Source of the DNA: Candidatus Sulfurimonas marisnigri | GTDB taxonomy: Bacteria; Campylobacterota; Campylobacteria; Campylobacterales; Sulfurimonadaceae | DNA length: 64,000 nt | Direction: 5' to 3' | Assembly: GCF_015265475.1 (NCBI RefSeq) | Contig: NZ_CP054493.1 | Location: 1,426,001-1,490,000, forward strand | In this document: positions 17,290 through 27,182 of the stretch, piece after piece | How the letters are laid out: each line of letters opens with the position of its first letter | Numbering within the stretch: the first letter of the stretch is position 1 | The notes under the pieces: model-generated | What the model saw: only the letters and a program-made list of their open reading frames with translations | Told to the model about the DNA's origin: nothing | The model's database searches: none | Made by a program: the position numbers and the translations under genes

Positions 17290-18381
17290 CTAAAAGAGTG
17301 CCAAGTATGCAAGTACCTCTTCACTGGAACCTCTAAACTTCACATTTTCTGAGCGATTTAGTATCTGATAGTCATACATGGGGTCATAGTATTCAACTAA
17401 AAGATATTCAACCCACTCTTTATAAGCATCAAGTGCCCCGCTTCTAATCTGTTCATTATATGCATTTTCAAAAATAGTTGTTACATGTATATATCTCTCA
17501 CCACCAATTCTTCTCTTTATTCTACTCATTGCACTGAGGATATCATCTCTCCACTCTGCTAGTGCATCAATAAATCCTCCATCTTTATACATTTTTTGCG
17601 CCTCTGTTACATATTCATTAAATGTAGTGTCTATTCTCTCATTAATTGGCGTCTCGAGAATAACAAGAGCAGCTGTTAAAAGATAGTTTGCCAAGCTCTT
17701 TGGCATATATGTACTTCCTATGTTTTTCCCTTCATCCTCAAATACCAGATACTTAAATCCAGTGTCTAGTTTTTTTATAATATCATAGGCTAGATTATTT
17801 TCAAAATTAATTTGACTTGGCTGAGGCGTTAGTTTTCTGCCAAATGATGACCCTCTATGATTTGCCAAGCACTCAAGGTCAATGGAATTTTCTATTTTTT
17901 TGAGCAGTATAGTTTTTCCAGAGCCGGTACGCCCTCCGAGGACAATTGGATTAAAGTGTTTAGGTGACTCTTCAAGTTGTGTCAATAAGTAGTTTCTAAA
18001 TGCTTTATAACCACCTTTAAATCGTGTAATATTATATCCTGCTTCATAAATCCATTCTTGAGATATTTTAGAACGCTGCCCCCCTCTAAAGCAATAAAGA
18101 ATAGCGTTTGGGTTTGCATCTATAAAATCCAACCATGACTTAATTCTAGTCTCTTTTTTTGTCCCTGAAACCAATTCATGACCAAGTTTTATTGCCTTAG
18201 TATTTCCCTTTTCTTTGTAGTGAATGCCGACAAGATGTCTCTCTTCATCATTCATAAGTAGAAGGTTTGTAGCATTATTAAATGCACCTTTTTCAAACTC
18301 TACTGGAGCACGAACATCAATCAATGGTGTATTGTTTAATACTATTGACTTAAAATCACTACATAGATACATATCTGACAT
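17290..18381 (-). CDS. mnmH: tRNA 2-selenouridine synthase
   Basis: MnmH (SelU/YbbB) replaces sulfur by selenium in the wobble uridine of certain tRNAs using selenophosphate. The 363-residue protein has an N-terminal rhodanese domain with the catalytic C97 in [10 protein letters not shown], matching Cys97 of the E. coli enzyme, and a P-loop GGRTGSGKT at 149-157. It starts at a TAATG junction, overlapping the stop of the cysteine-type selD by one base, so enzyme and selenophosphate source are co-translated. Confidence 0.95.
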   Translation of the reverse strand: MSDMYLCSDFKSIVLNNTPLIDVRAPVEFEKGAFNNATNLLLMNDEERHLVGIHYKEKGNTKAIKLGHELVSGTKKETRIKSWLDFIDANPNAILYCFRGGQRSKISQEWIYEAGYNITRFKGGYKAFRNYLLTQLEESPKHFNPIVLGGRTGSGKTILLKKIENSIDLECLANHRGSSFGRKLTPQPSQINFENNLAYDIIKKLDTGFKYLVFEDEGKNIGSTYMPKSLANYLLTAALVILETPINERIDTTFNEYVTEAQKMYKDGGFIDALAEWRDDILSAMSRIKRRIGGERYIHVTTIFENAYNEQIRSGALDAYKEWVEYLLVEYYDPMYDYQILNRSENVKFRGSSEEVLAYLALF

Positions 18382-19412
18382 TAAATAACCTCAATCAGGT
18401 GTTTACCTTTTTTAGTGGTTTCACCAATAGCTTCAAGCTCAAGACCAGACTTTTTTGTTATTTCTAAGAATCTCTCTTTTAGATTTTTTTTAACTATGAC
18501 CAGTAGACCTCCGGAGGTTTGAGCATCACACAATATTTCTCGTTGAAGCTGTGTCATCTCGCTTATTTTACTTCCATAACTCATAAAGTTTTTTCTAGAT
18601 CCGCCAGGTATGCAGCCAAGTTCTCTGTATTTTTCTACATTTGGTAACAATGGAACTTTATCAAACCATATAGTTGCCCCAATTTTGCTCCCTGTACATA
18701 TTTCACCCAAATGCCCTAGTAGCCCAAAACCTGTGACATCTGTCATTGTAACAACACCCTCAAGAAGTGATAGTTCTGCACCAATTTTGTTGAGTGTAGT
18801 CATTGCTTCTATCGCAGGTTCCAAGTGGCCAGGTTCTATTTTCTTTTGCTTTTGTGCAGTCGTTAAAATACCTATGCCCAAAGCTTTTGTAAGAAAAATA
18901 AGACAATCTTCCTCCGCAGTTGTGTTGCGCATAAGATTTTTATTTTCTACTATCCCTGTCACAGCAAGTCCAAAAATTGGCTCAGGAGAGTCTATTGAAT
19001 GACCACCAGCAAGGGGGATACCTGCATCTTCACATACAGAGCGTCCACCATCAATAACTTCTCTGGCTACATTTGCAGAGAGTTTGTCTACAGGCCATCC
19101 AAAGATAGATATTGCCATCAGAGGACGTCCACCCATTGCATAAATATCACTCAGTGCATTTGTGGCTGCAATACGACCAAACGTAAAAGCATCATCCACA
19201 ATTGGCATGAAAAAATCTGTTGTAGAGAGAACTGACGTACCGTTTCCTAGGTCAAATGCTGCTGCATCATCTTTATCCTCATTTCCTACAAGAAGTTGAG
19301 GATATTGGATATTTGCTCGTTTACTTTGTAACATCTCATCTAAAAGCATTGGTGAAATCTTACATCCACACCCTGCTCCATGACTATACTCTGTAAGTCT
19401 TACTTGTTCCAT
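18381..19412 (-). CDS. selD: Selenide water dikinase, cysteine form (second SelD)
   Basis: A 343-residue SelD with the catalytic loop [13 protein letters not shown], where C15 and K18 match Cys17 and Lys20 of the E. coli enzyme. Other motifs ([35 protein letters not shown]) are intact. The ATG has AAGG upstream. It is clearly diverged from the selenocysteine-type SelD in this window and is closer to the enterobacterial type. It is the first gene of a two-gene operon with mnmH, so it probably supplies selenophosphate for tRNA modification and does not depend on UGA read-through. Confidence 0.95.
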   Translation of the reverse strand: MEQVRLTEYSHGAGCGCKISPMLLDEMLQSKRANIQYPQLLVGNEDKDDAAAFDLGNGTSVLSTTDFFMPIVDDAFTFGRIAATNALSDIYAMGGRPLMAISIFGWPVDKLSANVAREVIDGGRSVCEDAGIPLAGGHSIDSPEPIFGLAVTGIVENKNLMRNTTAEEDCLIFLTKALGIGILTTAQKQKKIEPGHLEPAIEAMTTLNKIGAELSLLEGVVTMTDVTGFGLLGHLGEICTGSKIGATIWFDKVPLLPNVEKYRELGCIPGGSRKNFMSYGSKISEMTQLQREILCDAQTSGGLLVIVKKNLKERFLEITKKSGLELEAIGETTKKGKHLIEVI

Positions 19413-19524
19413 TATTTGCCTTAATTATATATATTAAAAGTAATACTAAGAACATATTTTTAAATGGATTATACAACTTTAATAGTGAAGGTGCAGTGTA
19501 AATATGAAAATTATATTTACACTA

Positions 19525-20316
19525 TTACCTACCTGCTCTGCCTTTGTAAAAATAGAGTACTCCTGATGTAATAGCAAGAAGAGAAAGCATAAGTAAAACG
19601 GCACTCAAAGTTCCACCCTTACCATCTGCAAAAGGAAGACCGCTTGTATTCATACCAAAAAAACCAACCAGAAGATTCAGGGGAAGAAATACAGCTGATA
19701 TAAGAGTAAGTATATAAATCATCTTATTCATCTTTTCATTTATTCGAGCAGTGTAAAAATTATATATATAATCCAATTTTGATAACTGAAGCTCTGCAGA
19801 ACGCATTGTTCTGTCCATATGCTCATGTAAATCAATATAGCTATTTATAGGAAAGTTTTCATCTTTATTGTTAAATTTAATTACCTCATTCATAGTTAGT
19901 GAGGCACGGAGTAAAACCCTCTCTATTCTAAGTATGTCACGCTTAAGGTCGAGCCAATTTTTCATAAAATCATCTGTTATTTTATCCTCATATAAAAGTT
20001 CTTCCATATCTACTACTTTATCTTGATAGCCAGTAAAAGATTTTAAAAAATCATCCAATGTTTTGTCTATAATTTTATATGGACCTTCAAATTTATCGCC
20101 AATATCTTCAAAAATCTTTTTACCTTTGTTGTATATATAACTTTTATCTTGTGTAGTTATAAACCCTATTGATTTTACTTCCAAATCTTCTTTTATAATT
20201 GGAAGTCTAACAATAAGCATATCATAACCATCATTTTCATCAAAAAAAGATGGATGCAATTCGTTTCGTAAATCTTCCAGGTGAAGGGTGTCAATTAATT
20301 CTTCTATTTTTTTCAT
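19525..20316 (-). CDS. CorA-family magnesium/metal transporter
   Basis: A 263-residue inner-membrane protein of the CorA/ZntB superfamily: a long charged cytoplasmic part rich in helices, then two C-terminal membrane segments separated by the signature GMNTSGLPF (GMN motif). It is shorter than typical CorA (about 316 residues). The ATG of MKKIEELID is chosen because GGAGAG lies upstream; a TTG four codons earlier overlaps that ribosome site. Whether it moves Mg, Co or Zn cannot be told from sequence. Confidence 0.88.
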   Translation of the reverse strand: MKKIEELIDTLHLEDLRNELHPSFFDENDGYDMLIVRLPIIKEDLEVKSIGFITTQDKSYIYNKGKKIFEDIGDKFEGPYKIIDKTLDDFLKSFTGYQDKVVDMEELLYEDKITDDFMKNWLDLKRDILRIERVLLRASLTMNEVIKFNNKDENFPINSYIDLHEHMDRTMRSAELQLSKLDYIYNFYTARINEKMNKMIYILTLISAVFLPLNLLVGFFGMNTSGLPFADGKGGTLSAVLLMLSLLAITSGVLYFYKGRAGR

Positions 20317-20365
20317 GTCTCTCTCCAAATTTATTTATTTTTTATTTATTTACAAATATAAGATT

Positions 20366-22189
20366 TTACATATCAGATGGCATATGTTTTACATGTAGGT
20401 CTAACTGAGGAAATGGAATCTGTATACCGTGTTTGTTAAGCGTATTGTAGATTAAAATAAGAAAATCTGATTTTAATGAATTTGGACGGAACTTATTATC
20501 CCAATCAACCCAAACTAAAAGTTCAAAATCAACACTACTACTATTCATTGCCATCATCCATACTTCAGGCTTTTTGTTCATATCATTTTTAATATACTTT
20601 AAAGCACTTTGATCTAGTTCATCCAATATAACTTTTTTAACACTGTCCACATCTGTACCATATGCCACCCCAAAAGGAACATGCACTCTTCGTGAAATAT
20701 CATCTAAAGTCCAGTTTATAACGTTGTTTTGAATAAATGATGAGTTTGGAATAACTATATCTATATTGTCAAATGTTTTTATAGTAGTGGAGCGTATACG
20801 CATATCCGTCACTCTTCCACGCAGTGCATCACTTATCTCAATTGTATCCCCTATGCGAATAGTACGTTCAAACATCAGTATTATTCCAGCAATCAGATTT
20901 GAGACAACAGTTTGAAGACCAAAACCGATACCTATTGATAAAGCCCCAGCAATTAAGGAGATAGATGTCATGTCTATACCCAGACTCCCTATCGCAATAA
21001 TAAACGAAATAGTAATAATCAGATAATATCCTATATTTGAAGCTAACCTTATTGACATTTGACTCATATCTGGCCATTTACGTGAAATACGAGCTATCCA
21101 TCTTTTATAAAACATCCCTATTAAAAAACCAAAAGTAATAAGCGCAATAGCTTTTATCAGACTTAGTAAACTTATAGGCTGCTCATTAAATACAAATATT
21201 GGAGATGTAAAGTAACCTTTTATCTGCGACAACATCTCCCTGCTCTCATAAAGTGTTGAACTAAAAAAAAGTTTTGTAGAACCTAGAACTTCTTTGGCAA
21301 TCTCTCTAAGTACTTTAAGTTCTTCTATATAAACTGGAAGAAATTCTGTTGAAACCTCTTTTATATTAATTTCAATTCCGTCAATTAACTTAAAAAAAAC
21401 TTTGCTTTTTTTATTCTTTAGCATGCAAAGAGATTGTTCAATCTGTAACATAATCTTTTTATTTAGCTGTTCTTGGTATTGTGTATCAATAGATTGAATT
21501 TTGTTTTTAATACGTTCAATTTTGGCACTGTCCTCAATCAGTGCTTTTTCCAAATCAATTTCTAAAGCAATTTTTTGTAAAGATATTTTTTCAATCTCTT
21601 TGTCGGTTAGCTTCATTTTCACATCAATATCTGCATCTAAATCACATTCTAGTAAGGAAAAAGTATTAAAAAGGGTTGATCTTATTTCTTCCACATGAGC
21701 ATCAAGTAGCTTCAGTTTTACTTCAATATTTTTTTCCTGAAGTTTATAATATGCATATTGCAACTGGTACGAGAGAAGCTTCGGTTTTTCATCTTCAATA
21801 ATGTTCTCTATTGCTTGTTTTGAATAGATTGATTTTGCATTAACTTCACGGAGCATATTACGGTTTAAATTTTGTTTAACATGCATTGAAGCAACAGCAT
21901 TGATAGCATAATAATAACTCTTAAAACTTATTGGTTTTTTTGATAAAGGGTTTAAATCGTATAAATCAATTTGAATTTTTTGTGATGATGCACTTCGCAC
22001 CCTTGATAAATGCAGTTTTTCCTCTCCAGATATCTCTATTGGTTTTAATTTACTCTTTTCATCAGCTTCAATCTGCTTTTGTATCTCTTTATAATATATC
22101 TCACTCTCTACGTTTTCATAGAGTTTTGTATCTATTGTTGCAGCACACAAAACATAAATACTAAGCAACATAAATAAAAATAATTTCAT
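20366..22189 (-). CDS. Large mechanosensitive channel of the MscS family
   Basis: A 607-residue protein with a signal peptide (1-18), a helical and coiled periplasmic domain of about 300 residues rich in Lys, Glu and Ile, and then several membrane segments. The MscS pore and beta domains follow: LIAGALSIGIGFGLQTVVSNLIAGIILMFERT, then GDTIEIS...GRVTDMRIRSTTIKTFDN. The pore helix signature is clear. It resembles the MscK/YnaI-type channels with large N-terminal regions and likely relieves osmotic stress at the inner membrane. It is 49 bases from the CorA-like gene. Confidence 0.9.
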   Translation of the reverse strand: MKLFLFMLLSIYVLCAATIDTKLYENVESEIYYKEIQKQIEADEKSKLKPIEISGEEKLHLSRVRSASSQKIQIDLYDLNPLSKKPISFKSYYYAINAVASMHVKQNLNRNMLREVNAKSIYSKQAIENIIEDEKPKLLSYQLQYAYYKLQEKNIEVKLKLLDAHVEEIRSTLFNTFSLLECDLDADIDVKMKLTDKEIEKISLQKIALEIDLEKALIEDSAKIERIKNKIQSIDTQYQEQLNKKIMLQIEQSLCMLKNKKSKVFFKLIDGIEINIKEVSTEFLPVYIEELKVLREIAKEVLGSTKLFFSSTLYESREMLSQIKGYFTSPIFVFNEQPISLLSLIKAIALITFGFLIGMFYKRWIARISRKWPDMSQMSIRLASNIGYYLIITISFIIAIGSLGIDMTSISLIAGALSIGIGFGLQTVVSNLIAGIILMFERTIRIGDTIEISDALRGRVTDMRIRSTTIKTFDNIDIVIPNSSFIQNNVINWTLDDISRRVHVPFGVAYGTDVDSVKKVILDELDQSALKYIKNDMNKKPEVWMMAMNSSSVDFELLVWVDWDNKFRPNSLKSDFLILIYNTLNKHGIQIPFPQLDLHVKHMPSDM

Positions 22190-22407
22190 TTCTCACCCCT
22201 AAATAAATATGAATACTACTATAACATAAAACAAGATAAATAGTTTAATTAAATGTTTCTATCTTAATTAAAAACTGTTTTCACATCTAAATAAGAGATA
22301 GGATAATAAATAAGGATACTATTTTATAACTAAAAGACAATAAATTAAGGAAATTATAAGTACTCTCTCTTTATAATTTCACCCGTTATATCATATATAA
22401 CAAATAA

Positions 22408-22482
22408 TGGGGATTCGCCAAGTGGTAAGGCACTAGCTTTTGGTGCTAGCATTCACAGGTTCGAATCCTGTATCCCCATCCA
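22408..22482 (+). tRNA. tRNA-Gln (anticodon TTG)
   Basis: A standard cloverleaf: acceptor TGGGGAT/ATCCCCA, anticodon stem CTAGC/GCTAG around loop TTTTGGT with anticodon TTG, T-arm with TTCGAAT, discriminator T and encoded CCA. The sequence is close to E. coli tRNA-Gln in acceptor and D-arm. The 218 bases upstream of it hold nothing I can name beyond AT-rich sequence. Confidence 0.96.
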
Positions 22483-22513
22483 CTCTACCAAATCATATAT
22501 TAAAAGACATACT

Positions 22514-22612
22514 ATGGCTGAAACAGATGGACTTACACTAGTAATCAGAACTCTTGTATTTGTTGCAGTTGCGGCACTATTTTTCTTCATACTTAAATCT
22601 AAAAAAAACTAA
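22514..22612 (+). CDS. Small single-span membrane protein (32 residues)
   Basis: The frame MAETDGLTLVIRTLVFVAVAALFFFILKSKKN has a short polar start, one hydrophobic helix and a positively charged end, which is the usual layout of a small inner-membrane protein. It begins 32 bases after tRNA-Gln and overlaps the stop of the convergent HIT gene by four bases. The ribosome site is weak (AAAAGA). No function can be assigned. Confidence 0.5.
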   Translation: MAETDGLTLVIRTLVFVAVAALFFFILKSKKN

Positions 22613-23100
22613 ATATATTTTGGTAATAATTTTTTAATTCTTCTATATATTTTTTCAAAATCACTTGAATAGACTCTGGTATCTGCTATTGAAGTTATAA
22701 AGTTAGTATCACGTGACCATCTAGGAACAAGATGCATATGAATATGTTCAGCAATCCCTGCCCCACCAGCAATACCTAGATTCATACCAATATTTACACC
22801 TTGTGCACCATACCCATCTTTTAAAAGTCTAACTCCTTTTTGAGCCAAAGCACTCATATGCAACCACACTTCGCTATCTAACTCTTCAAGTTTATCTGTA
22901 TGTGCATGTGGGATAATCATAAAATGCCCTGGTGTATACGGATATTTATTCATAACAAGGAAACAGTGTTCATCTCTATATAGTACATGTAGCTCTTCGT
23001 CATCTTGTGAGTGTGAACTAATATGACAAAATATACAACCCTCTATTTTTTTATTACTAATATACTCTTCTCGCCAAGGCGCATATAGAATATCTTCCAC
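22609..23100 (-). CDS. HIT-family nucleotide hydrolase/transferase
   Basis: A 163-residue protein with the histidine triad EHIHMHLVPRW near the C-terminus and an N-terminal zinc-type CIFCHISSH segment, as in HIT proteins that act on nucleoside mono- or polyphosphates. The frame is open for 43 more codons, but that extension is translated from an intergenic hairpin repeat. I chose GTG (VEDILYAPWRE) because AAAGGA lies just upstream and the family starts there. It lies downstream of the TRAP permease genes. Confidence 0.88.
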   Translation of the reverse strand: MEDILYAPWREEYISNKKIEGCIFCHISSHSQDDEELHVLYRDEHCFLVMNKYPYTPGHFMIIPHAHTDKLEELDSEVWLHMSALAQKGVRLLKDGYGAQGVNIGMNLGIAGGAGIAEHIHMHLVPRWSRDTNFITSIADTRVYSSDFEKIYRRIKKLLPKYI

Positions 23101-23123
23101 GTTTAATCCTTTAAAAAATATAT

Positions 23124-23150
23124 TAGATTCCAAATCAAGTTTGGAATGAC
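23124..23150. repeat. 27-bp hairpin repeat, copy 1
   Basis: A stem of seven pairs (TTCCAAA/TTTGGAA) around TCAAG, flanked by TAGA and TGAC. It matches 56204-56230 in the loop and flanks while the stem differs by paired changes. It lies between the HIT gene and dctM and creates a spurious N-terminal extension of the HIT frame. Confidence 0.6.
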
Positions 23151-23225
23151 GATATCTGCCTTGAAATAGGCAAGCTTTAGTGGCCTCAGCGAAGCAAAAG
23201 GGACTTTGTTTCTTTTGCGTTAAAA

Positions 23226-24509
23226 TCAAATGAAGGCAAATACTAAATCTGGAAATAGTATAACTAATCCTAACCCCAAAAGTTGTAAAAGTATAAATGG
23301 TACTATCCCTTTATATATATCTATTGTTTTAATTGTATCTCCCGCAGCTCCCTTTAAGAAGAATAAAGAGAGTCCAAAAGGAGGTGTTAAAAATGAGGCT
23401 TGTAGGTTTAGAGCAATTAAAACTGCAAACCAAATAGGGTCTATACCAAAAGCCTCCATTACTGGAACTAAGATAGGTACAATTATAAAAGAAATTTCTA
23501 TAAAATCTATAAAGAAGCCGAGTATAAATATACTAATCATTGCAACGGCTATAAAAACCCATACATCACCTATATCTTGGCTAAAAAACTCAAGTATAAG
23601 GTCTGAACCTCCAAGTTCATTGAATACAAGAGAAAATGCAGTAGCTCCTATGAGAATCATAAAAATCATACCTGTTAGTTTAACACTCTCTAATGAAGCA
23701 TACTTTAACATCTCAAAGTTTAATGACCTGTTCAACCCACTAAGCACAAGCGCACCGATAACACCAAATGCTGCCGACTCTGTAGGTGAAGCAACTCCTG
23801 CGAATATACTTCCTAAAACAGAGACCATTAAAAGAAGTGGTGGAACGATAGAGACTATAGCCTCTTTGACACTAACACTTTTAATATTTTTAGGTATTGG
23901 TGCAATCTCTGGGGAAAAGTAAGAGCGAATTAAAATATAAGATATATATAAACCAACAAGTAGCAGCCCAGGAAGTACGGCTGCTACAAAAAGGTCACCA
24001 ACACTAACACTCATAACATCACCCAAAATGATTAAGATGATAGATGGCGGTATAATCTGCCCTAGAGTTCCTGAAGCCGCAACAGTTCCAGAAGCCAAAC
24101 CTTTGTCATAACCTGCTTTTATCATAAGAGGAAGAGCAATTACACTCATCATAACAACAGAAGCTGAGACTATACCAGTTGATGCAGCTAGCATTGCACC
24201 AACTAAAACAACACTAACAGCCAATCCTCCCCTTACATCACGAAAAAGAGAGCTCATAGAGACCAAAAGCTTCTCTGCCATTTTAGACTTTTCTAACACT
24301 AACCCCATTGTAATAAACATAGGTACTGCCATAAGAGTTGTGTTTGACATAATTCCATATATTCTAAAAGGTAAAACTGAAAAAACATCAAAACCAAGTT
24401 CAGGGATAAGAAATGCGAAAGCTATTGCTACAGTTCCAAAAACAAAGGCAACTGGAATTCCAACCATAAGAAGTGCTAAAACCACTACAAACATAAATAG
24501 TGCTATCAT
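23226..24509 (-). CDS. dctM: TRAP transporter large permease DctM
   Basis: The large membrane subunit of a tripartite ATP-independent periplasmic transporter, driven by an ion gradient. The 427-residue protein has about 12 hydrophobic segments and the DctM-type motifs GIPVAFVFGTVA and SGTLGQIIPPSIILIILGD. The ATG overlaps the dctQ stop (ATGA); a GTG four codons earlier lacks a ribosome site. No dctP binding-protein gene is nearby, so the substrate cannot be inferred. Confidence 0.92.
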   Translation of the reverse strand: MIALFMFVVVLALLMVGIPVAFVFGTVAIAFAFLIPELGFDVFSVLPFRIYGIMSNTTLMAVPMFITMGLVLEKSKMAEKLLVSMSSLFRDVRGGLAVSVVLVGAMLAASTGIVSASVVMMSVIALPLMIKAGYDKGLASGTVAASGTLGQIIPPSIILIILGDVMSVSVGDLFVAAVLPGLLLVGLYISYILIRSYFSPEIAPIPKNIKSVSVKEAIVSIVPPLLLMVSVLGSIFAGVASPTESAAFGVIGALVLSGLNRSLNFEMLKYASLESVKLTGMIFMILIGATAFSLVFNELGGSDLILEFFSQDIGDVWVFIAVAMISIFILGFFIDFIEISFIIVPILVPVMEAFGIDPIWFAVLIALNLQASFLTPPFGLSLFFLKGAAGDTIKTIDIYKGIVPFILLQLLGLGLVILFPDLVFAFI

Positions 24510-24985
24510 AATGATTTCCACATGTAGAAGTTAGTTTTTGCATCAACCATAGCTTGAAGAGCCAAAAATATAAATGATAACGGCATAAGTGATTTGACTA
24601 AAAAACGGTAATCTAAACCGCCTGGATTTGATGAACACTCATCTTGAATGAAACTTTGGGAAACAAAATCTAGACCGATATAGATAATCAAAATTGAGAA
24701 AGGCAAGATAAAAAAGAGTGAAGAGATAGTGTTTATAAGTGCTTTTGTTTTGTCACTAAAAGAGGCGTAAAATATATCTACTCTTACATGTGCATCTTCT
24801 CTTAAAGTATAAGCAATACCAAAAAGAATAACGAGATCAAAAAAGTGCCACTCTAGCTCTTGAAGGGCAATGGAGCCTCCTGAAAACAAGTATCTAACAG
24901 TTGCATCATAAACAACAAGCAAAACCAGTAAGCCCAAGATAAAAGCTGTTAAATATCCTAAATACTTTATACCTTTATCTATCAT
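24506..24985 (-). CDS. dctQ: TRAP transporter small permease DctQ
   Basis: A 159-residue protein with four membrane segments and the DctQ-type LEWHFFDLVILFGIAYTLREDAHVRVD stretch (only partly quoted here as its key is the WHFF...AHVRVD pattern). It pairs with DctM, which overlaps its stop codon. It lies 14 bases after murF. Confidence 0.9.
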   Translation of the reverse strand: MIDKGIKYLGYLTAFILGLLVLLVVYDATVRYLFSGGSIALQELEWHFFDLVILFGIAYTLREDAHVRVDIFYASFSDKTKALINTISSLFFILPFSILIIYIGLDFVSQSFIQDECSSNPGGLDYRFLVKSLMPLSFIFLALQAMVDAKTNFYMWKSL

Positions 24986-24999
24986 CTTACAAAGCCATC

Positions 25000-26445
25000 T
25001 TATATAAAATTTGGTGCATCATTTGCAAAAAGGATTATATCTCCAGCTTTTGTCTGATGGGCTAAAACATCTTGAATTTTGGACTTATCATGTAGCACTG
25101 TTTTATTTTTAACTGTTAAATTTTTATCAAATAGCTCTGCATTGAGTGCACCTGTCACAATAACAATATCAAAAACATCATTGATGGCTTCTATTAGTTT
25201 AAGATTCAGCTCATTACTACTCTCAACAAGTCCTGGAGTTACTATCACCTTCCTGCCATTATGCAGTGAGCAAAGTCTTATACCCTCAAGCATTCCATCT
25301 ATGTTACCATTATAGCCATCATCTAAAATTATTTTGCCACCTGCAAGGATCTTTTGAAGTCTATGCTCTACCGGTTTTAGTTTTGAAACAGCTTTTTTTA
25401 TCTCATCACTGCTCATACCAAATGATTTTGCGATTTTTACTGCAACCGCAATGTTCATAGACTGAAATGAGCCTAGTATGTCTGTATGAAGAGATAAGAT
25501 TTCACCTTCGCACTCTAAGTCAAAATCAGTTCCCTCTAGAGTGGCTTGCATATTTTTAATCTCATCACCAAAAAAAGTGACTCTATCATGTGGTTCATCA
25601 GTAACTGAAGTGTGAATAAAAGCAGTTTCAAGTCTAGGGGATTTCATAATCTCCAATTTAGTTGCAATTATATTTTTAAGAGTTTTGAAGTACTCTATAT
25701 GTGCCAGTCCAACTTTTCCTACTACAACCGTTTGAGGCTCTAAAAATGTTGTAATATTATATATATCGCCACTCTCTCTTGCTCCAGCTTCACAAACATA
25801 AATCTCTGTATCATCGGGCAAAGATTCATTTACATCTTTAATAATCCCGCCAAGTGTATTTACACTTCTTGGAGTTGCATATACTCTGTATTTCCTAGCC
25901 AAAATTTCACTAACAAAATTTTTTATGCTTGTTTTTCCGTAACTTCCTGTTATACAAACTATTTTTAAGTTTTTCATACTTTTGAGTTTTTTCTTCGCCT
26001 CTTTTTCAAATGCGGCAAAAAGAAACTTCTCTATAATGATACTCCCTACATAAGCAACAGCCAAGGGCATAAATACACCATACGTTTGACATGCAGACTT
26101 CAGAGTACAAAGAACATCCTGGAAAAGGACTAATGAGATTATAAGAATTAAAAACCGTTTTACTCTCCATGTCAAAACAAGTTTTTTATCTAAACTTTTA
26201 TGCCAAACAAACATAGCTGGTAAAACTGCGAATAAAAAGAAAATTATAAAAAACTTTCCTGTTGTATAATAGGCAATAAAGGGTATAAAGAAGTAAATAA
26301 TATGCCACTGTGGCTTATGATGTTTTAAAATTACACGAGAGAGTTTGTAATCATACCACTGCAGATTTGTAATTAGGTACCATCCTAAAACAGTTACCAA
26401 AAGTACATTTGTTACAAAAGCCGATAATATTTCTAAATTTTCCAT
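25000..26445 (-). CDS. murF: UDP-MurNAc-tripeptide D-alanyl-D-alanine ligase
   Basis: MurF adds D-Ala-D-Ala to the peptidoglycan precursor in the cytoplasm. The 481-residue protein has the Mur ligase P-loop GSYGKTSIKN and ends with the C-terminal domain GGKIILDDGYNGN. The first 150 residues contain several hydrophobic segments, which is unusual for classical MurF but seen in some Campylobacterota. It is one of three overlapping genes (ddl, hydrolase, murF), placing D-Ala-D-Ala synthesis and its use in one operon. Confidence 0.9.
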   Translation of the reverse strand: MENLEILSAFVTNVLLVTVLGWYLITNLQWYDYKLSRVILKHHKPQWHIIYFFIPFIAYYTTGKFFIIFFLFAVLPAMFVWHKSLDKKLVLTWRVKRFLILIISLVLFQDVLCTLKSACQTYGVFMPLAVAYVGSIIIEKFLFAAFEKEAKKKLKSMKNLKIVCITGSYGKTSIKNFVSEILARKYRVYATPRSVNTLGGIIKDVNESLPDDTEIYVCEAGARESGDIYNITTFLEPQTVVVGKVGLAHIEYFKTLKNIIATKLEIMKSPRLETAFIHTSVTDEPHDRVTFFGDEIKNMQATLEGTDFDLECEGEILSLHTDILGSFQSMNIAVAVKIAKSFGMSSDEIKKAVSKLKPVEHRLQKILAGGKIILDDGYNGNIDGMLEGIRLCSLHNGRKVIVTPGLVESSNELNLKLIEAINDVFDIVIVTGALNAELFDKNLTVKNKTVLHDKSKIQDVLAHQTKAGDIILFANDAPNFI

Positions 26446-27182
26446 TATTTATTCCCTAGAGTTTTTAAAAATGTATTTTTTATATGTTCAGAAATATCTT
26501 TCGCATGATCCATAAAAAAGAAATGTCCACCTTCGTAGACTACTAGGTGTGAGTCAGGTATAAGTTTATCTATCTTTTGAGCACTGCTTAGCGGTGTGGC
26601 TGTATCTTCTTTACCCCAACAAAGAAGTGCTTTACCCCCAAACTTAGAAAACTCATATGAAAAATCTTCATTTACTACATTTTTAAAAGTTTGGTACATT
26701 GGCTCACTTAAAGATTTTGCATCATCTGCCACAAATAGATTTCTAAGCTTAGCTAAACCAAATATTTTAAGCACTTTAAACAGAGCAATTTTAGCACTTA
26801 CTTTAAATGATTTTTTCACATAGATACCGGCACTAGAGAGTAAAACAAGTACTTTTGGCTCAAGCAAGAGTGCAACCTTACCACCAAAAGAGTGTCCTGC
26901 AATTATATCTTTAGAAGCATTTAAGTGAATCATTAAAAGTTCAACTACTCTTGCATAATCTTTTGTTCTAAGAGTTAAGTTACATGTAGAATTACCAAAA
27001 CCAGGTAAATCTATATAAATATGACGAAATCCATCCATATAAGGTGCAAATGAGTTTTTCATTAAACCCTTATTACTGCCCCAACCATGCAAAATTATTA
27101 AATCTATTTTTGCTTTAGGGTTTAATATTTCATAACTTACATCCAAAGTATGTTGATTAAACTGGATAGACTTAATAGCCAT
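26445..27182 (-). CDS. Alpha/beta-fold hydrolase
   Basis: A 245-residue alpha/beta hydrolase with oxyanion-hole sequence LHGWGSN, nucleophile elbow GHSFGGKVAL (Ser in GxSxG) and a late histidine in YEGGHFFFMDH. No signal peptide, so it is cytoplasmic. It is sandwiched by one-base overlaps between ddl and murF. The substrate is unknown; the position suggests a link to cell-wall metabolism but this is inference. Confidence 0.88.
   Translation of the reverse strand: MAIKSIQFNQHTLDVSYEILNPKAKIDLIILHGWGSNKGLMKNSFAPYMDGFRHIYIDLPGFGNSTCNLTLRTKDYARVVELLMIHLNASKDIIAGHSFGGKVALLLEPKVLVLLSSAGIYVKKSFKVSAKIALFKVLKIFGLAKLRNLFVADDAKSLSEPMYQTFKNVVNEDFSYEFSKFGGKALLCWGKEDTATPLSSAQKIDKLIPDSHLVVYEGGHFFFMDHAKDISEHIKNTFLKTLGNK

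Noticed and set aside
23101-23229. A 43-residue N-terminal extension of the HIT protein
   Set aside because: Its sequence is translated from an intergenic hairpin repeat; a GTG with AAAGGA starts exactly where the HIT family begins.
23226-24985. Complete TRAP transporter operon
   Set aside because: Only dctQ and dctM are present; no dctP-like binding protein occurs beside them, so a full transporter cannot be claimed from this window.
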